Shown: positions 11,111 through 22,255 of the stretch, one piece after another
How positions within the stretch are numbered: position 1 is the stretch's first letter
How the letters are laid out: each line of letters starts with the position of its first letter
Origin: Macrothele yani
Lineage: Eukaryota; Arthropoda; Arachnida; Araneae; Macrothelidae
DNA length: 64,000 bases
Reading direction: 5' to 3'
NCBI GenBank assembly: GCA_039090855.1
Contig: CM077013.1
Location: 135,243,240 to 135,307,239 of the forward strand
Position numbers and translations under genes: made by a program
Notes under the pieces: generated by a model
Told to the model about the DNA's origin: nothing
Databases searched by the model: none
What the model saw: the letters and a program-made list of their open reading frames with translations, nothing else

Positions 11111-11699
11111 ATGAGCTTAACAGTTGATTTTCCAGTCACAGTGACAGCTGTGACAGTTCCACGTAAGTAGCAGTGATTTTAAACAATGACAAAATCACCA
11201 TTTATGATGGTGGTGACAGAACTGCAAAGAATCTGGAACTGTGAGTCATTATTCCACTTGTAGCACTCACAAAATTATTACCATTTATGACAGGGTTGAC
11301 GGAATAGTAACGGAATGATGAGTCACCATGTTGCTTGTAACGATAACAAAATCACCGTTACAATTGGCTCCCTTTGAATTCTTTGTTTACAAGTGAAGGC
11401 ATGGTGAAAGTCTAAACTAAAAATATCTTGACCATGGAAAAGGGGGGACTGAAAGAAAGCTCGCATCGCTAATGACCTCTATGGTGTGTCAACAGTAAAG
11501 GAAACAAATTGTTTAGATATGGTGATATGGTAACTGAAACTATGATGTAATGGTGATTTTGAACCTTAAGCACTGTTCAGACATGGCAAATGGTGACATT
11601 GTTATCAGTTAGTTTGGAACTGTTACTTTTGTCAATGATCATAATGGTGACAAAATAACAGTGACATGATTTATGAGCCATCTCTAATCTAGGCTTTTT
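11111..11699. repeat. Degenerate internally repetitive element
   Basis: The motif (T)GGTGACAAAATCACC and its complement occur repeatedly (near 11200, 11345, 11555, 11650), with CAGTGACA at both edges (11140 and 11661). This suggests an old non-autonomous transposon or foldback. No coding capacity. Confidence 0.4.
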
Positions 11700-12115
11700 T
11701 ATTAGCTTAGTACATTGCTGAAAGATTTTTAATGTTTTTAAAACATCTTGGATTTTTTTATTTGCCTTCTTACTGAGAGTTTTCTTTTTCCAGTCCTACT
11801 CATATTTGAACAAATCAGAACAGCCAGTCGATCTTCAGGTAATTTTCCACCTGTGCACTTTTCACCTTTAAATGTGTGGGTCATGCAAAGGGACAATTGA
11901 TAAAACACACTGGCTTCATCAGGGTTGAAAATGACACTTTCACAGAAACTGCTTCTTATATCAAGTCATACATTTCAATACAGCCATTACTCCCTTCATT
12001 GTTTACACCGCCAGATTTGCCACAAAAAATGATACCAGTGGTGTAAAGATTTGCTCGTTATGCCCTTGAAGTTTTCCGCGTAAAATGCATCATTTCCAAG
12101 TAGTTCTCTGTTTTC
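11700..12115 (-). pseudogene. Tigger/CENP-B-like transposase fragment
   Basis: The minus strand at about 11935-11835 reads FNPDEASVFYQLSLCMTHT, then FKGEKCTGGK and EDRLAVLICSNMS. This matches the first DDE segment of pogo/Tigger and jerky-type transposases (N.DE.GL......TY..KG...GGK...R.TVLLCAN). The upstream part (about 12115-11950) has weaker similarity (WLDIRSSFCES). Frames are broken. It ends about 100 bp before the host exon. Confidence 0.75.
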
Positions 12116-12214
12116 TTATAATAACCACTCTAAGTGAATTCAACTTTGTTTAATTTGCTGCAAAAAAAAAAAATACTTATATTGACTACTGTATTGAAAT
12201 AATTTTGTTATTAG

Positions 12215-12449
12215 GTTCTTTCAAGACTGCTGCCAAGAAGGTCAATCAGACATTCCTTTCTCTTATGGCCAAAGACTTAAACATTCGGCAAGGTGGAAAG
12301 TGGTCTCCTCGATTTGTACTGCATGGCAGCGGGTTGCTATTATTATTCCTTACAGAGATCGTGAAGACCAACTGAATCTGTTTTTGCAGCACATGCACCC
12401 ATTTCTTCAGGCTCAGATGCTTGATTATACAATTTTCGTAATTGAGCAG
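12215..12449 (+). CDS. Glycosyltransferase exon (beta-1,4-GalT/GalNAcT family), with a one-base frameshift
   Basis: This exon encodes the start of the catalytic domain of a Golgi beta-1,4-galactosyl/N-acetylgalactosaminyltransferase. The acceptor is ttattag before 12215 and the donor is gtatga at 12450. From 12217 one frame reads ...NIRQGGKWSPR; from 12315 a second frame reads CTAWQRVAIIIPYRDRE and continues to ...LDYTIFVIEQ. Family members read these as one block (GG.W.P..C.....VAI.IP.R.R), so one base is missing between 12310 and 12315. The exon is 235 bp; the family exon I recall is 236 bp, which fits a single deletion. The exon starts with two bases of a split codon and ends on a full codon, as the next exon requires. 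The lesion could be an assembly error, an allele, or a sign that the gene is dead. The next two exons look intact, so I favour an error or a recent lesion. Confidence 0.9.
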
Positions 12450-13067
12450 GTATGAACTTTTCATTTTTCAAGTGAACATACAGTGTAACATGATCGTAAT
12501 GTCATTAGAGGCAAAATTCGATTCATATTAATAAGATTTTTTTCAGTTAAAGAATTAACGTATTTCTTCTTCTTTTTTTTTTTTAGGCGTTTCTGACTTT
12601 TTTGTTGACATTAAATCCCATCTTTATGCTTTGATTTCACTTTCTAAAGCTTGTTGGCACTAAATTCAGTTAAAAAAAAAATCCAGATTCCACATAAAGG
12701 TATTTTCTAGCTTATAATGCTTCCTGAATCCTAGCTGGTGTTATTGAACAACTTATACAGTGAAACCTTGGTTGCAGAGCGATTTGTGCAAATGCTGCAG
12801 TACGGAGGTCAAATTCTACCCGAAGGGCAAGGACAGATGGAAGTTTCATGCTCTGTAGTCATTGCACATGTTCCAGAATGACAAGGAAAGAGGGGACTTT
12901 GATGTGCCGTAGTCAGTGCTCACATGCTTCTGCAGTGCAGCATCATGGCAAAAATGAAAATGGCAGCGATCATTCAGCAACATGCAAAGTATCTTCTGGT
13001 ATGCAAAGCTTGAGAGTGTTACAGCTGTTCAACGAGAGTTTCGTCGCATTTATAGGGTCAGGAAGGC

Positions 13068-14035
13068 ACCTAAGTCTTTTTTTCTTTCTTTCTTTTAAAC
13101 CTTTATGTAGCAACTTTTGGCTATAGGTATCTCCCAATTCTTCCCATCTATTTCTATCTTGAGCTTGTTGGTGCCAAAGGATTCCAGTTGTTTTTCTTAT
13201 ATCATCTGACCATCTTCTTTCAGGTCTTCCAGCTGATCTTTTACCTTCATGTATGGCTGCCACTCCAGTATAACTTTTGTCCATCTATTGTCTTTCAGCC
13301 TTGCAATGTGTCCTGCCCATTTCCATTTCTTTCAAAATATGTTTTCTCCAACATCTAAAAATATTGTTTTAGCTCTTATTTCTTTTTTTTTTTTTTTATT
13401 GGAGGTTTAACGACCACCATGAGCAACTCAATGGGCTATAAGCAGTCGCTCATCCCTAATTTAGGGCCACTGACTTCAGGGAAGGGAGAGAGCCAGTGCT
13501 GAAAGACAAACACAACATCCATGCCTCACCGGGATTGGAACCCAGACCCACCTCGGAAGAATGATCAGAAGCCATCACTTCGACCACTGCACCATCAGGG
13601 CGGCTCTTATTTCTTCATTTTTTATTTTATCTTTGAGTCTTATGTTTAGCAGGCATCTTTCCATTCTTCTTTCTGTTTTTTGCATTTTATCTATTATTTC
13701 TTTTTGAATGGCCAGATTTCTGCTCCATACACCATAACAGGCAGTACTCTAATTGGTTGAAGAGTCTTGCTCTATTCTCAGACTTTATTATACTGTTTAA
13801 AAATGTCTTTAATTTTCCAAAACCTGACCATCTCATTCCTATTCTTCTTTTCACTTCCTCCATGACTCCCAGTTTCTTCATTGTTATCAATTTTCCTAAG
13901 TATACATACTCATCTACTATTTCAATTTCTTTATTGTTTACCTTAATAATATTTTTTTTTTCATCGTATTCTTTTTGGTTTGTCGTTATTTTGATTTTCT
14001 CAAAGTTAATGCTTAATCCAAAGCCACCTATATGT
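13068..14035 (-). mobile_element. 5'-truncated LINE (family 2) inserted in a mariner, itself split by a SINE
   Basis: The minus strand carries the C-terminal part of a non-LTR retrotransposon polyprotein: VDEYVYLGKLI, RRIGMRWSGFGKLK, MVYGAEIWPF and, beyond the SINE, GRPERRWSDDIRKTTGILW and AQDRNRWEELG. The left edge is an A/G-rich tail on the minus strand (AAAGAAAGAAAGAAAAAAAG), the expected 3' end. The reverse-transcriptase core is absent, so this is a typical 5' truncation. Confidence 0.8.
13383..13605 (-). repeat. tRNA-derived SINE, copy 2, with target duplication
   Basis: Minus orientation with a 5' poly-T (the A tail). The internal promoter B box is the complement of GGGATTGGAACCC. It is flanked by the direct repeat CTCTTATTTCT (13371-13382 and 13604-13615), showing target-primed insertion into the LINE fragment. 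It is therefore younger than that LINE. Confidence 0.9.
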
Positions 14036-15037
14036 TGGTGTCACACATTTAAAGAAACAGGGTTCATCATGAAGCCAAACTCCAGTAGCTGTAAGTCTGA
14101 GCCTGAGAAAGAAGCCCTTGTTTCTCCTGCCTTGGAGCATAACCTGCAGAAAAGTCTACAATGCTTATCCTTGGAGGTGACAGTGCTGTACACAGCATAC
14201 CAATGTACTGGGTGGCGATACCTGAAAATGTACCTGTATCGCGTACACTATACAGCATGCACAAGCAGTACAAGAGCATGACCACGTAAGCCGTTTCGAG
14301 TTTACCTTCCTCATGTGTGACCGGATGGAAATGGATACCACTTTTTCTTGGAGCGAGGGCTATTCACAGATGAGGCTACATTTCATGCAGGCGGAAAAGT
14401 GAATACACACAACACTATCATTTGGGGTACCCAGAATCCCCGTGCTTTCTACGAAGTGGAAAAAGGCAGGCCCCAAGGTAAATGTGTGGTGCGGGGGAGT
14501 CGTCACTAGCTGTGCGGTCCATTTTTTTTCTCTGAGGACACTGTACAATCAGAACCATACCTGGATATGCTACAGATCTTCTTGGTATCACAGCTGGATA
14601 ATGATATCATTTTATAGCAAGATGGGGCCCCAACCCACTGGTCACCAGAAGTCAGGAACTTCCTCAGCAACACATTCGATGACAATGGTGTGACTGTGAT
14701 GGCCCAGTTCCTTGGCCTGCAAGCTACTCAGCTCTCACTCCCCTTGATTTCTTCGCATGGGGGTTTCTGAAGAACATCGTTTATGCACAATGATCTTAAA
14801 GCCTGGATGACTTAAAGGTGAAAATTTCTGCAGCGTCGTACAAATCACTCTGCGGATGTTGGAAAACGTGGCAAGAATTGGGCACCTGGTATGAACTTTG
14901 ATGAATCCTAAAAAAGGAGGTCATGTAGGGGCTTAGACAAACTCTCATCCATAAAGGTAATTTATGTCAAATATTGACTTATTACATCAGTTACAAACTA
15001 TACCACTGCATTTTTAAATTATTCTTACCGAAACGGA

Positions 15038-15274
15038 TCACCCTGTATTTCTCTTGCAGGTGTCTGAATCTGGTCTTTCCATGATTTTTCTCGGCTTTTC
15101 TCTACCTTTCTTTCCTGCCATTTGGGCTGAATAAATTCTCTTGGTTAGTATCTCATTACTCATTGTTTTAACATTTCCAAACCACCTCAAAATATTTGTC
15201 TCCACCCCACTAGCAACATTTTGCATCACATTACATATATGCAACATATCTTCTTTCTTCACATAATTGGAAAG
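15038..15274 (-). mobile_element. LINE (family 1) 3' fragment
   Basis: The minus strand reads LHICNVMQNVASGVETNILR, WFGNVKTMSNEILTKRIYSA and GRE.PRKIMERPDSD, matching the C-terminus of the long LINE copies at 29516-32870 and 58677-61935. It stops at the TA where the next Tc1 begins. Confidence 0.8.
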
Positions 15275-15276
15275 TA

Positions 15277-16526
15277 CACTATATTGGTAAAAGTCACCGG
15301 ACACCTAGAAGAGAAACACAACACAACATAACATTTACTGACATACATTAGTATGGTGTTGGTCCACCTTTGGCCTTAATGCTTGCTTTGACCCTTCGAG
15401 ACATGCTTTCGACAAGGTTTTGGAACACAGCGATAGGCATGCGCTTCCAATTAGTACATAATGATGCCGCTAACTGTTGCTTAGTAGTAGGCTTTGGTTC
15501 CAAACTTCTTATGCAGCACTTCTAATTCATCCCATAGGTGCTCTATGGGATAAGATCAGGGCTCTCTGCTGGCCAGTCCGCACACGATACAGAATTATCG
15601 TCAAACCACGCCGTAACAGTCCTTGCTTTATGGCTTGGTGCATTATCCTGCTGGTACCACCAAGGCTTGGCTCCATTATATTGCCACAGAGTTGGTAGGG
15701 CATAATTGTCCAGAATATCGAGGTAGACATGCAGGTTAAGAGGTTTGTCCACGGTAACCAATGGGCCGGGACCATACCATGAAAAACATCGCCACATGAG
15801 TACACTGCTAGCTCGAAACTTGACCTTAGGAACAGTACACTGTGGTAAATAGCGTTCCCCTGGCTGCCGCCATACCCACACATGGCCATCAGACTGATGG
15901 ATTGTGTATCTGGATTCATCAGTCCACAGGACTCAAGTTTCCGTTGATCTACAGTCCACGATAAATGTTCTTTACATCAAGCTAAACGACGAGTAGCATT
16001 CCGAGTAGAGATGAAAAGCTTATGAGCAGCTGCATGACCACGGTAACCCATGGAATTAAGTTCTCTGCGAATGGTACATGTACTTGTCGTGGTTCTAGCA
16101 TTTTTACTCACCTGTACACTGAGGTCTTGTGCAGTACTCCGTCGATTAGCTGTAACGACTCTCCTGAGGCTTCGACGTCTTGTATCACTGACTTTCTTTG
16201 GTCTGCTGGTACGTTTTGCTGCTTCAGGCACGCCATGTGTCTTCCGCTTATTCAGTACATCCAAAACGGTTGACTTGGGTATGTTTAAACGCCTCTCGGT
16301 TTCTGTTACGGACAACCCACTCCTATAATACCCAACAATCTTTCCTTTCTCAAAGTCTGCTCTCTCTCGCCGCAACATTTTCACTCAACCTCACAGTGCG
16401 ACATGATTGCGGTCAGCTGCAGGCTTGTTTTTATACTGTTTGCAGCTGTACTGTGCATCTTAACAACGCAGCGGATCCGTTCATTTGCTTTTGAAGGGGT
16501 GTCCAGTGACTTCTGTCAATATAGTG
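15277..16526 (-). mobile_element. Tc1-like transposon, both termini and TA duplication present
   Basis: The inverted repeats begin CACTATATTGGTAAAAGTCA at 15277 and, read from the right end, CACTATATTGACAGAAGTCA ending at 16526; TA flanks both. The 1.25-kb length is that of a complete Tc1 element. Its left flank is LINE sequence that stops exactly at the TA. Confidence 0.9.
15480..16384 (-). pseudogene. Tc1 transposase with few lesions
   Basis: It starts MKMLRRERADFEKGKIVGYY and SVTETERRLNIPKSTVLDV (first DNA-binding helix), then RRSLRRVVTANRRSTAQDLS and TCTIRRELNSMGYRGHAAAH (second). After a break near 15970 the catalytic half reads [51 protein letters not shown] (second Asp) and ESPDLIP followed by IEHLWDEL (third position, Glu). 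At least two frame changes and later stops interrupt it. Confidence 0.85.
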
Positions 16527-16552
16527 TATATTATTTCTGAAAAATGTACTTG

Positions 16553-17739
16553 GTCGTATCAGAATAATATGACCACCCCTGGAATCACAGTGTACCTGCC
16601 CAGGCGTATCGTGGAGTGCACATGACAAGGTCGACCACACACAGACATAAGCGGCCATCCAGGACAGATGAGCTATAGTGCGTTACATGAGCCCAGTGGG
16701 CAGAGGTAGGGATTTGACCGGCGTTCAAAAAGGAATGATCATTGGCTACCGTGCCAAGGGTCCATGGGAGCATCTCAGAAACAGGAGATTTCATGGGCTG
16801 TTCGCGAGGTGCTGTACTAAGGGTGTACCAAGAATGGACTGCTGGCACACCGAGTACCTCCTGTCATCATAACTGTGGAGCCCAAAAGCCCATCAATCCC
16901 AGAGTAGGATGTTGACTGGTAAAGGGCAATCGACATGCGACATCAGCAATTGACCCTGCAAATGAGCACTGGGGCACCCAAGTACATGTCGCTGATAACA
17001 GTAGAGTGAACCCTGTTACGCACGGGGTCTCTGGGGTCAATGGTGCGTCAAGCCGTCCATGTTAATCCAGTTCCATTGGCAATGACGCCTGCAGTTCGCG
17101 TGGGACTACAGCTATTGGACAGTAGAAGAGTTGAAAAAGGTTGACTTCTCTGACAAATCAAGGTTTTTACTCCTGAGAAGTGATAGGCGGTGGTGGATAT
17201 GGTGTCAGACACACGAGAATCAACACCCGGACAGGCCAGCGGTGGCAGTGTGCATGTCTGGGAAATATTTTCCTGGTATGACCTGGGACCGCTGATACCA
17301 CAGGAAGGGTCCCTGAATGCCAGTGGCTACCTGTCCATCCTCGCTGATCACGTGCATCCCTTCATGTTGGACATTTACCCTGGTGGTGATGGTGTCTACC
17401 AACAGGACAATGTGCCATGCCTTGTCGCTAAGGGGGTGCGTGACTGGTTCCAGGAACACAACAGCAATGTCTCCGTTCTATCTTGGCCGGTGGAATTGCC
17501 CGACCTCAATCCCATAGAGCACTTGGGAGACTATTTGGATCGACAGGTTCGATGTGCTGACCCACAACCACATCATCTCTGGTACCTCCATGTTCTGCCA
17601 TAGTCCGAATGGGTGCATGTACCTTGGGCACCTTTCCAGGCCCTCATTGTGTCTATGCCACACCGTCTTGCCACTGTCATCCGGGCCAGTGGTGATTATT
17701 CCCATTATTAAGTAGGTGGTCATATTATTCTGATACGAC
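16553..17739 (+). mobile_element. Tc1-like transposon with perfect terminal inverted repeats
   Basis: The 25-bp ends (GTCGTATCAGAATAATATGA.. at 16553-16577 and the complement at 17715-17739) are identical. The transposase is broken. The C-terminal part at 17190-17603 is open: GSVHVWEIFSWYDLGPLI, DGVYQQDNVPCLVAKGVRDW (second Asp), DLNPIEHLGD (Glu). The N-terminal part (16680-16870) has only GVQKGMIIGYRAKG and fragments. Perfect ends with a decayed gene suggest it was moved by another copy's enzyme. Confidence 0.88.
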
Positions 17740-17749
17740 TATGTATATC

Positions 17750-17940
17750 ATAAACCACTATCTATCCACTGCTGGATGAAGGTCTCCCCAAATTTCTTCC
17801 ACAACTTTATGTCATGAGCCAGTCTCCTCCTCCATGTTGCTCTGACATGCTTCCAAATTTCATCCACGCACCTCCCACATGGTCCTCGTCTGGTTTTTTT
17901 TTTCTGTCCCTTGGTATTCAATGTATGGTGATTCTCAGAA
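17750..17940 (-). mobile_element. LINE 3' fragment, relative of the copy at 40896
   Basis: Matches the first part of 40911-41100 (TCCACTGCTGGA.GAAGGTCT and CCCAT..GGTC.TC.TCTGG), the 3' end of a LINE read on the minus strand. Only about 190 bp remain. Confidence 0.75.
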
Positions 17941-18225
17941 GATATGGTAAAATGTTCTAGGTCTATTGGGCAATCTTTCGGAAGATAGGCACACTTGTTC
18001 TTTTTTAATTCTGAGTAACCCAGCTCCTCTGTTTTAGCATTTTACTTGATTTTAGTACTCAAATGAGGATTTCCGATAATGGAAATCCCCCTTCCCCCCA
18101 AAAAAGTAAATAAAGTTTTGCATGTTACTTTATTCATAAAACTTAATTAAAATTTTGAAACTTCAAGTATGCTCTGCTGAAAGCCAACATTGAGTTTTTT
18201 AACAGTATTAAGCTCTTTTTTTTAA
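17941..18225. other. Unassigned stretch
   Basis: AT-rich, with no gene or repeat family seen. Confidence 0.5.
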
Positions 18226-18518
18226 TAAAGCTCATGTTGAGAAATGGCTTCCTAGTTTAATTGAATTAATAATCTAAAGCAACTTTTATGGGAATTTTAC
18301 TAGGAAATTTTTTCATTAATAGCAAATTTTTGGAGAAAACTCTTCTCCTTCTTCAGGCTGTCTTGTTGTTGTCACTTTGACTGGTAAAGGGGATAGTGAC
18401 AAGTAAAAAGTGACAACAACAAGACAGCCTGAAGAAGGAGAAGAGTTTTCTCCGAAAATTTGCTATTAATGAAAAATTACCTAGTAAAATTCCCATAAAA
18501 GTTGCTTTAGATTATTAA
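18226..18518. mobile_element. Foldback element, short copy, with hammerhead-like core
   Basis: Arms 18266-18378 and 18407-18518 are near-perfect inverted copies. Both arms and 40 bp of left flank match the longer element at 35261-35939, so this is an internally deleted sibling. The right arm holds CTGAAGA (18429-18435), a GGAGAA/TTCTCC stem and GAAA (18454-18457). The left arm carries the same motif on the other strand, but with CGAAA changed to CAAAA. Confidence 0.85.
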
Positions 18519-18683
18519 GTAGTAAGCTGCCAATTGTAGGTGACTGTGTTTATCATAGCTGTGACCCCTCTAAGAGGGGGAGTAGCTGTGGCATAACTGC
18601 AAAAGGTCAGGAAACTGTCATGTAATTTGCAGAACAAAACCTAAAAAGCAAAACTATCATGTAATTTGCAGAATAAAATGGCA

Positions 18684-19151
18684 AATGTTTCACCATACCT
18701 GGAAGAAATGGCAATCTCAATGTGCAGAGTGAGTGCATGTGCAGTGACATTCTGGAACAAACAAGAAATTCTTCTTACAGTGTGCCATCTTTTGGGAATA
18801 TTATGATCAATAAACAACTTTACTCTTAAAATTATGAAAAAAGTTTTTTTCCTCTCTTAATTTATATCTGTGTACTATTTTATTGATTATATAATTTATT
18901 TTCCAAATGCTATTTATTTTACTATTTTATTTATTATCATTTGTTTCCAAATATAAATGATAATAAATAAAATAGTACACATATTTAAATTTAAGATAAG
19001 AAAAAATTCACTTGTTTCATTATTTTTAGGCTAAAGTTGTTTCTTGATCATAATATTCCCAAAAGATGGTGCCATAAGAAGAATTTCTTGTTTGTTGCTC
19101 AATGTTGCTGCACATAGAGATCTCTGTTTCTTCAAGGTGAGGTGAAACACT
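18684..19151. mobile_element. Foldback (palindromic) element, second type
   Basis: Two arms of roughly 230 bp run toward an apex near 18950. Pairs include GTTTCACC/GGTGAAAC at the ends, ACAAGAAATTCTTCTTA with its complement near 19075-19090, and TTTTGGGAATATTATGATCA with its complement near 19045-19065. No coding capacity. Likely a MITE-like foldback. Confidence 0.75.
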
Positions 19152-19199
19152 CACCATTTACAATGAGTGAATGTGTGTGAACACAGGAATACATCTTTA

Positions 19200-20220
19200 A
19201 CTAGTTAGTAAAAGCATGCAATGCATTGATTATGATATGCTTTCCAACATACCAGAAATTATTACTCAAGTTATGAGAATAATGGCTGTGGAATAAATCT
19301 GGCTTTTGTGCAATGACCTTTTACCCCATTTCGTTGATATTCAACACAACCGGTTCACTATACCGCCGGAACAACATGATAAAGTTTTGTCGCAATCCAA
19401 GCATTTTAGGTAAGTTATGATGCACAAGGGCAATGGAATGGATCCCACTTCAGTGTCCTGACCTTTGACCCATTTCGCCGATTTTCAATAGGGTTTGTCC
19501 CCAGTGGCTCCCTACCACATACTAAAATTTCATCGAAATCGAAACCATTTTTACGCAAGTTATGACGCATAAGGGCAATGGAATATATATATATATCCCA
19601 CTCTTATGCCCTGCCTGACCTTTGACCCCATTTTTCCCATTTTAAATAGGGTTCGTGCCCAGGTGGTTCCTTGCCACATACTAAAATTTCATCGAAATCA
19701 AACCATATATACACATGTTATGACGCATAAAGGCAATGGAATGGATCCCGCTTTTATGTCCTGACCTTTGACCCCATTCTGCCCATTTTCAATAGGGTTT
19801 TTGCCCAGGTGGTTCCCTACCACATACTAAAATTTCATCCAAATCGAACCATTTTTATGCAAGTTATGACGCATAAAGGCAATGGAACAGATCCAGCTCC
19901 TATGTCCTGACCTTTGACCCTATTTCACCCATTTTCAATAGGGTTTATCCCCAGGTGGTTCCCTATCACATACTAGAATTTCATCGAAATTGAACCATTT
20001 TTACGCAAGTTATGACGCATAAGAGCAATGGAATGGATCTTGCTCCTATGTCCTGACCTTTGACCCTGCTTCACCCATTTTCAATAGGGTTCGTCCCCAG
20101 GTGGTCCCCTACCGCATACTAAAATTTCGTGGAAATCTAACCATTTTTACGTGAGTTATCGTGCGGACGGACGGACAAAGCTGGAGCATATACACTTCTT
20201 CAATCTACGGTTGGAAAGCG
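19200..20220 (+). repeat. Element built of ~146-bp tandem units, each with a DR1 motif
   Basis: Six units. Five hold the perfect string TGACCTTTGACCC at 19459, 19616, 19762, 19908 and 20054 (spacings 157, 146, 146, 146); the first unit has a decayed version near 19313. Other shared blocks are TTTTCAATAGGGTT, CACATACTAAAATTTCATCG and TTATGACGCATAA. The array ends with a CGGACGGACGGAC stretch and GGTTGGAAAGCG; the far end has GCTTTCCAAC, giving short inverted ends. A second, inverted copy lies at 49914-51806. Confidence 0.9.
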
Positions 20221-20326
20221 TAAACAAGGGAATTACAAAAGTTTTCCAAGAACTAATTCCAAGATGTTGAGAGTTTAGGGTTTGAAAGGTGACCTTAGTA
20301 CTTTTAAATAGTTTTTAGGTGTCTTT

Positions 20327-20556
20327 TTTTTTTTTTTTTTTTTTTTGGTGAGGTTTAACGACCACCGTGAGTAACTCAATGGGCTATAAGCAGTCGCCTG
20401 TCCCTAATTTAGGGTCACTGGTTCCAGGGAAGGGAGAGAGCCAGTGCCGTAAGACAAACACAACATGCATGCCTGATGACCGGGATTCGAACCCGGACCC
20501 CTTACGGACCAATGATCAGAGGCCAGTGCCTTAGACCACTGCGCCACCGGGGCGGC
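20327..20556 (-). repeat. tRNA-derived SINE, copy 3, with target duplication
   Basis: Minus orientation, starting with a long poly-T. The B-box complement is GGGATTCGAACCCGG and the A-box complement is TTAGACCACTGCGCCACCGG. Direct repeats TTTAGGTGTCTTT at 20314-20326 and 20557-20569 flank it. Confidence 0.93.
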
Positions 20557-20569
20557 TTTAGGTGTCTTT

Positions 20570-20934
20570 AATTGATGCTAATTGAAAATATAAATTTACA
20601 AGTTTTAAAATTAAAAGTCTGTAATTACATACTGGGTGAATGCTGTATTTCAAATCGACCATGTGGTTTAAGGTGATGTAAATAACTATGATGGTATTTT
20701 TTCATTCATTATGCATTTATTATTTAAAATGTCTTTCAGTGTTTTTAATTAAAGTTTAGCAAGGAAACAGTTATTTTGAAATGTCTTAAATGAATCTAAC
20801 AGCAAAGTAGGTACAAGAGATCTATCTCATGAATGAAAAATGTGAGTAAAATAGTGGTGCTCCTGCAAATAAAGTAGGGTAAGTGAAAGATTTATACATA
20901 GTCTAAAACTTACAAATTGTTATTAAAGTTTTAA
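20570..20934. other. Unassigned intronic stretch
   Basis: AT-rich, with no gene or repeat family seen. Confidence 0.5.
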
Positions 20935-20936
20935 TA

Positions 20937-22253
20937 CAGTCAACTCTGGATATAGTGAACTCTGTTATAAGTGAACATTCGGCTATAGTGAACCTAAATT
21001 GTTGGTCCCGACCCGCAACATCTGAAATGTACATTAAAATTTTCGTTTATAGTGAACCCTCAACTTCGGTTATAGTGAACCTAAAAAAATAAAACTTTGA
21101 AGAAAAGAATGTACTTGTAACATGAAATTGTAACTCATTTCAAGACAAGTCTCTTGTAAGAACTTGAAAGAATGTGTTGAGAACAATTGGAAAATTTAAT
21201 AAAGAACCCGGGGGTGTTTTGAAAACGTCAAGCAACTCCCAATTAATTATCAGTTCAATAATAATGCCCGGATGACATCATCCATTTTTCAAGAAGAACT
21301 TCAACGCCGGGATCGAGATCTGAGAGTGAAAGAAAAATTCTGCTTCTGGTAGACAACTGCCCAGCTTATCCTCATGTTAAAAACCTCAGCAACATCAAGC
21401 TGGTGTTCCTGCCTGCCAACACCATGTAAGTCCTCCAATCTATGGATCAAGGTGTGATTCGAAGCTTTAAAACCTATTACAGAAGAGAAGTAATGCTTCA
21501 TTTAATCCAAGCCTTGGAATCAAAGTAGAACACATCAATAAACGTTTTGAAGGCTGTACATTTTGGAAACAAAGTGTGGAGGAGTGTGTCAACTGTCACT
21601 ATACAGAACTGTTTCCAGAGGTTTGGTTAACTACTGGATGTGTGGCATTCCAAGAAGAGGATGATGTGCCTCTTAAGGACCTGCTTCAGCATATTGGTGC
21701 AAATTCCACTGAAACTGAAGATTTTATCGATGCTGACTGTTAAGTTATAAAGAATGAAATCCCATCGGAGGAAACTATTATCGAGGTTGTGAAAGGCGGT
21801 TCCAGTACGAAAGAAACGAGGCTAAAGTTGACGGGAACGATAATGAAGAACGTGTTCCGAGAGGGAAAGGGGTGTTGGAGGGGGTCAGGATTGTGCTAAG
21901 GTTCCTAGAATGTATGGAAAATGTAGAACCGAGTGTAGCAAAAGCACAGACTCTAGAAAAGGACATAGAGAAAATATTTATTAAGACTGTTTGCAGCAAG
22001 CAGCTGCACATAAGAGACTATTTTGTTAATTAAGGTAATATAAAATTAATTTTGTTTACTTAATTTAATGAATATACACTACGCACATAAAAGTATTATT
22101 TTTTAGATACATACTGTATGCACACATTTTATTTTCATGCTCACCATTCCACTAAATTCAAGTTAAGGGAAGACACTTCGGTTTTAGTGAACCCCGGAAA
22201 TAGTGAACAAAATATACGAGTCCACAGAGGTTCACTATAAGCGGAGTTGACTG
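20937..22253 (+). mobile_element. pogo/Tigger transposon with TA duplication
   Basis: Ends are CAGTCAACTC.GG.TATAGTGAAC at 20937 and its complement ending at 22253; TA flanks at 20935-20936 and 22254-22255. The right half of the transposase (about 21330-21740) reads LLLVDNCPAHPHVKNLSN, IKLVFLPANTM, SMDQGVIRSFKTYYRRE, the second half of the DDE core. Stops after NTM and after later residues, and loss of the N-terminal domains, make it inactive. Confidence 0.9.
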
Positions 22254-22255
22254 TA

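Larger units (their letters stand above)
12930..14970 (+). mobile_element. Mariner element interrupted by a LINE
   Basis: The 5' part (12975-13067) reads SIFWYAKLESVTAVQREFRR and IYRVRKAP, the start of a mariner with a VxRxFRRxY helix. The 3' part (about 14060-14960) reads VNVWCGGVVTSCAVHFFF, YLDMLQIFLVSQLDND, QDGAPTHWSPEVRNFLSN and a degenerate third Asp region. The end near 15050 carries TTACCGAAACGGATCACCCT, a mariner-type terminus. A LINE fills 13068-14035. Frames are broken throughout the 3' half. Confidence 0.75.

Noticed and set aside
19200..20220. A CRISPR-like or bacterial repeat array
   Set aside because: Units are 146 bp without unique spacers, in a eukaryotic intron.
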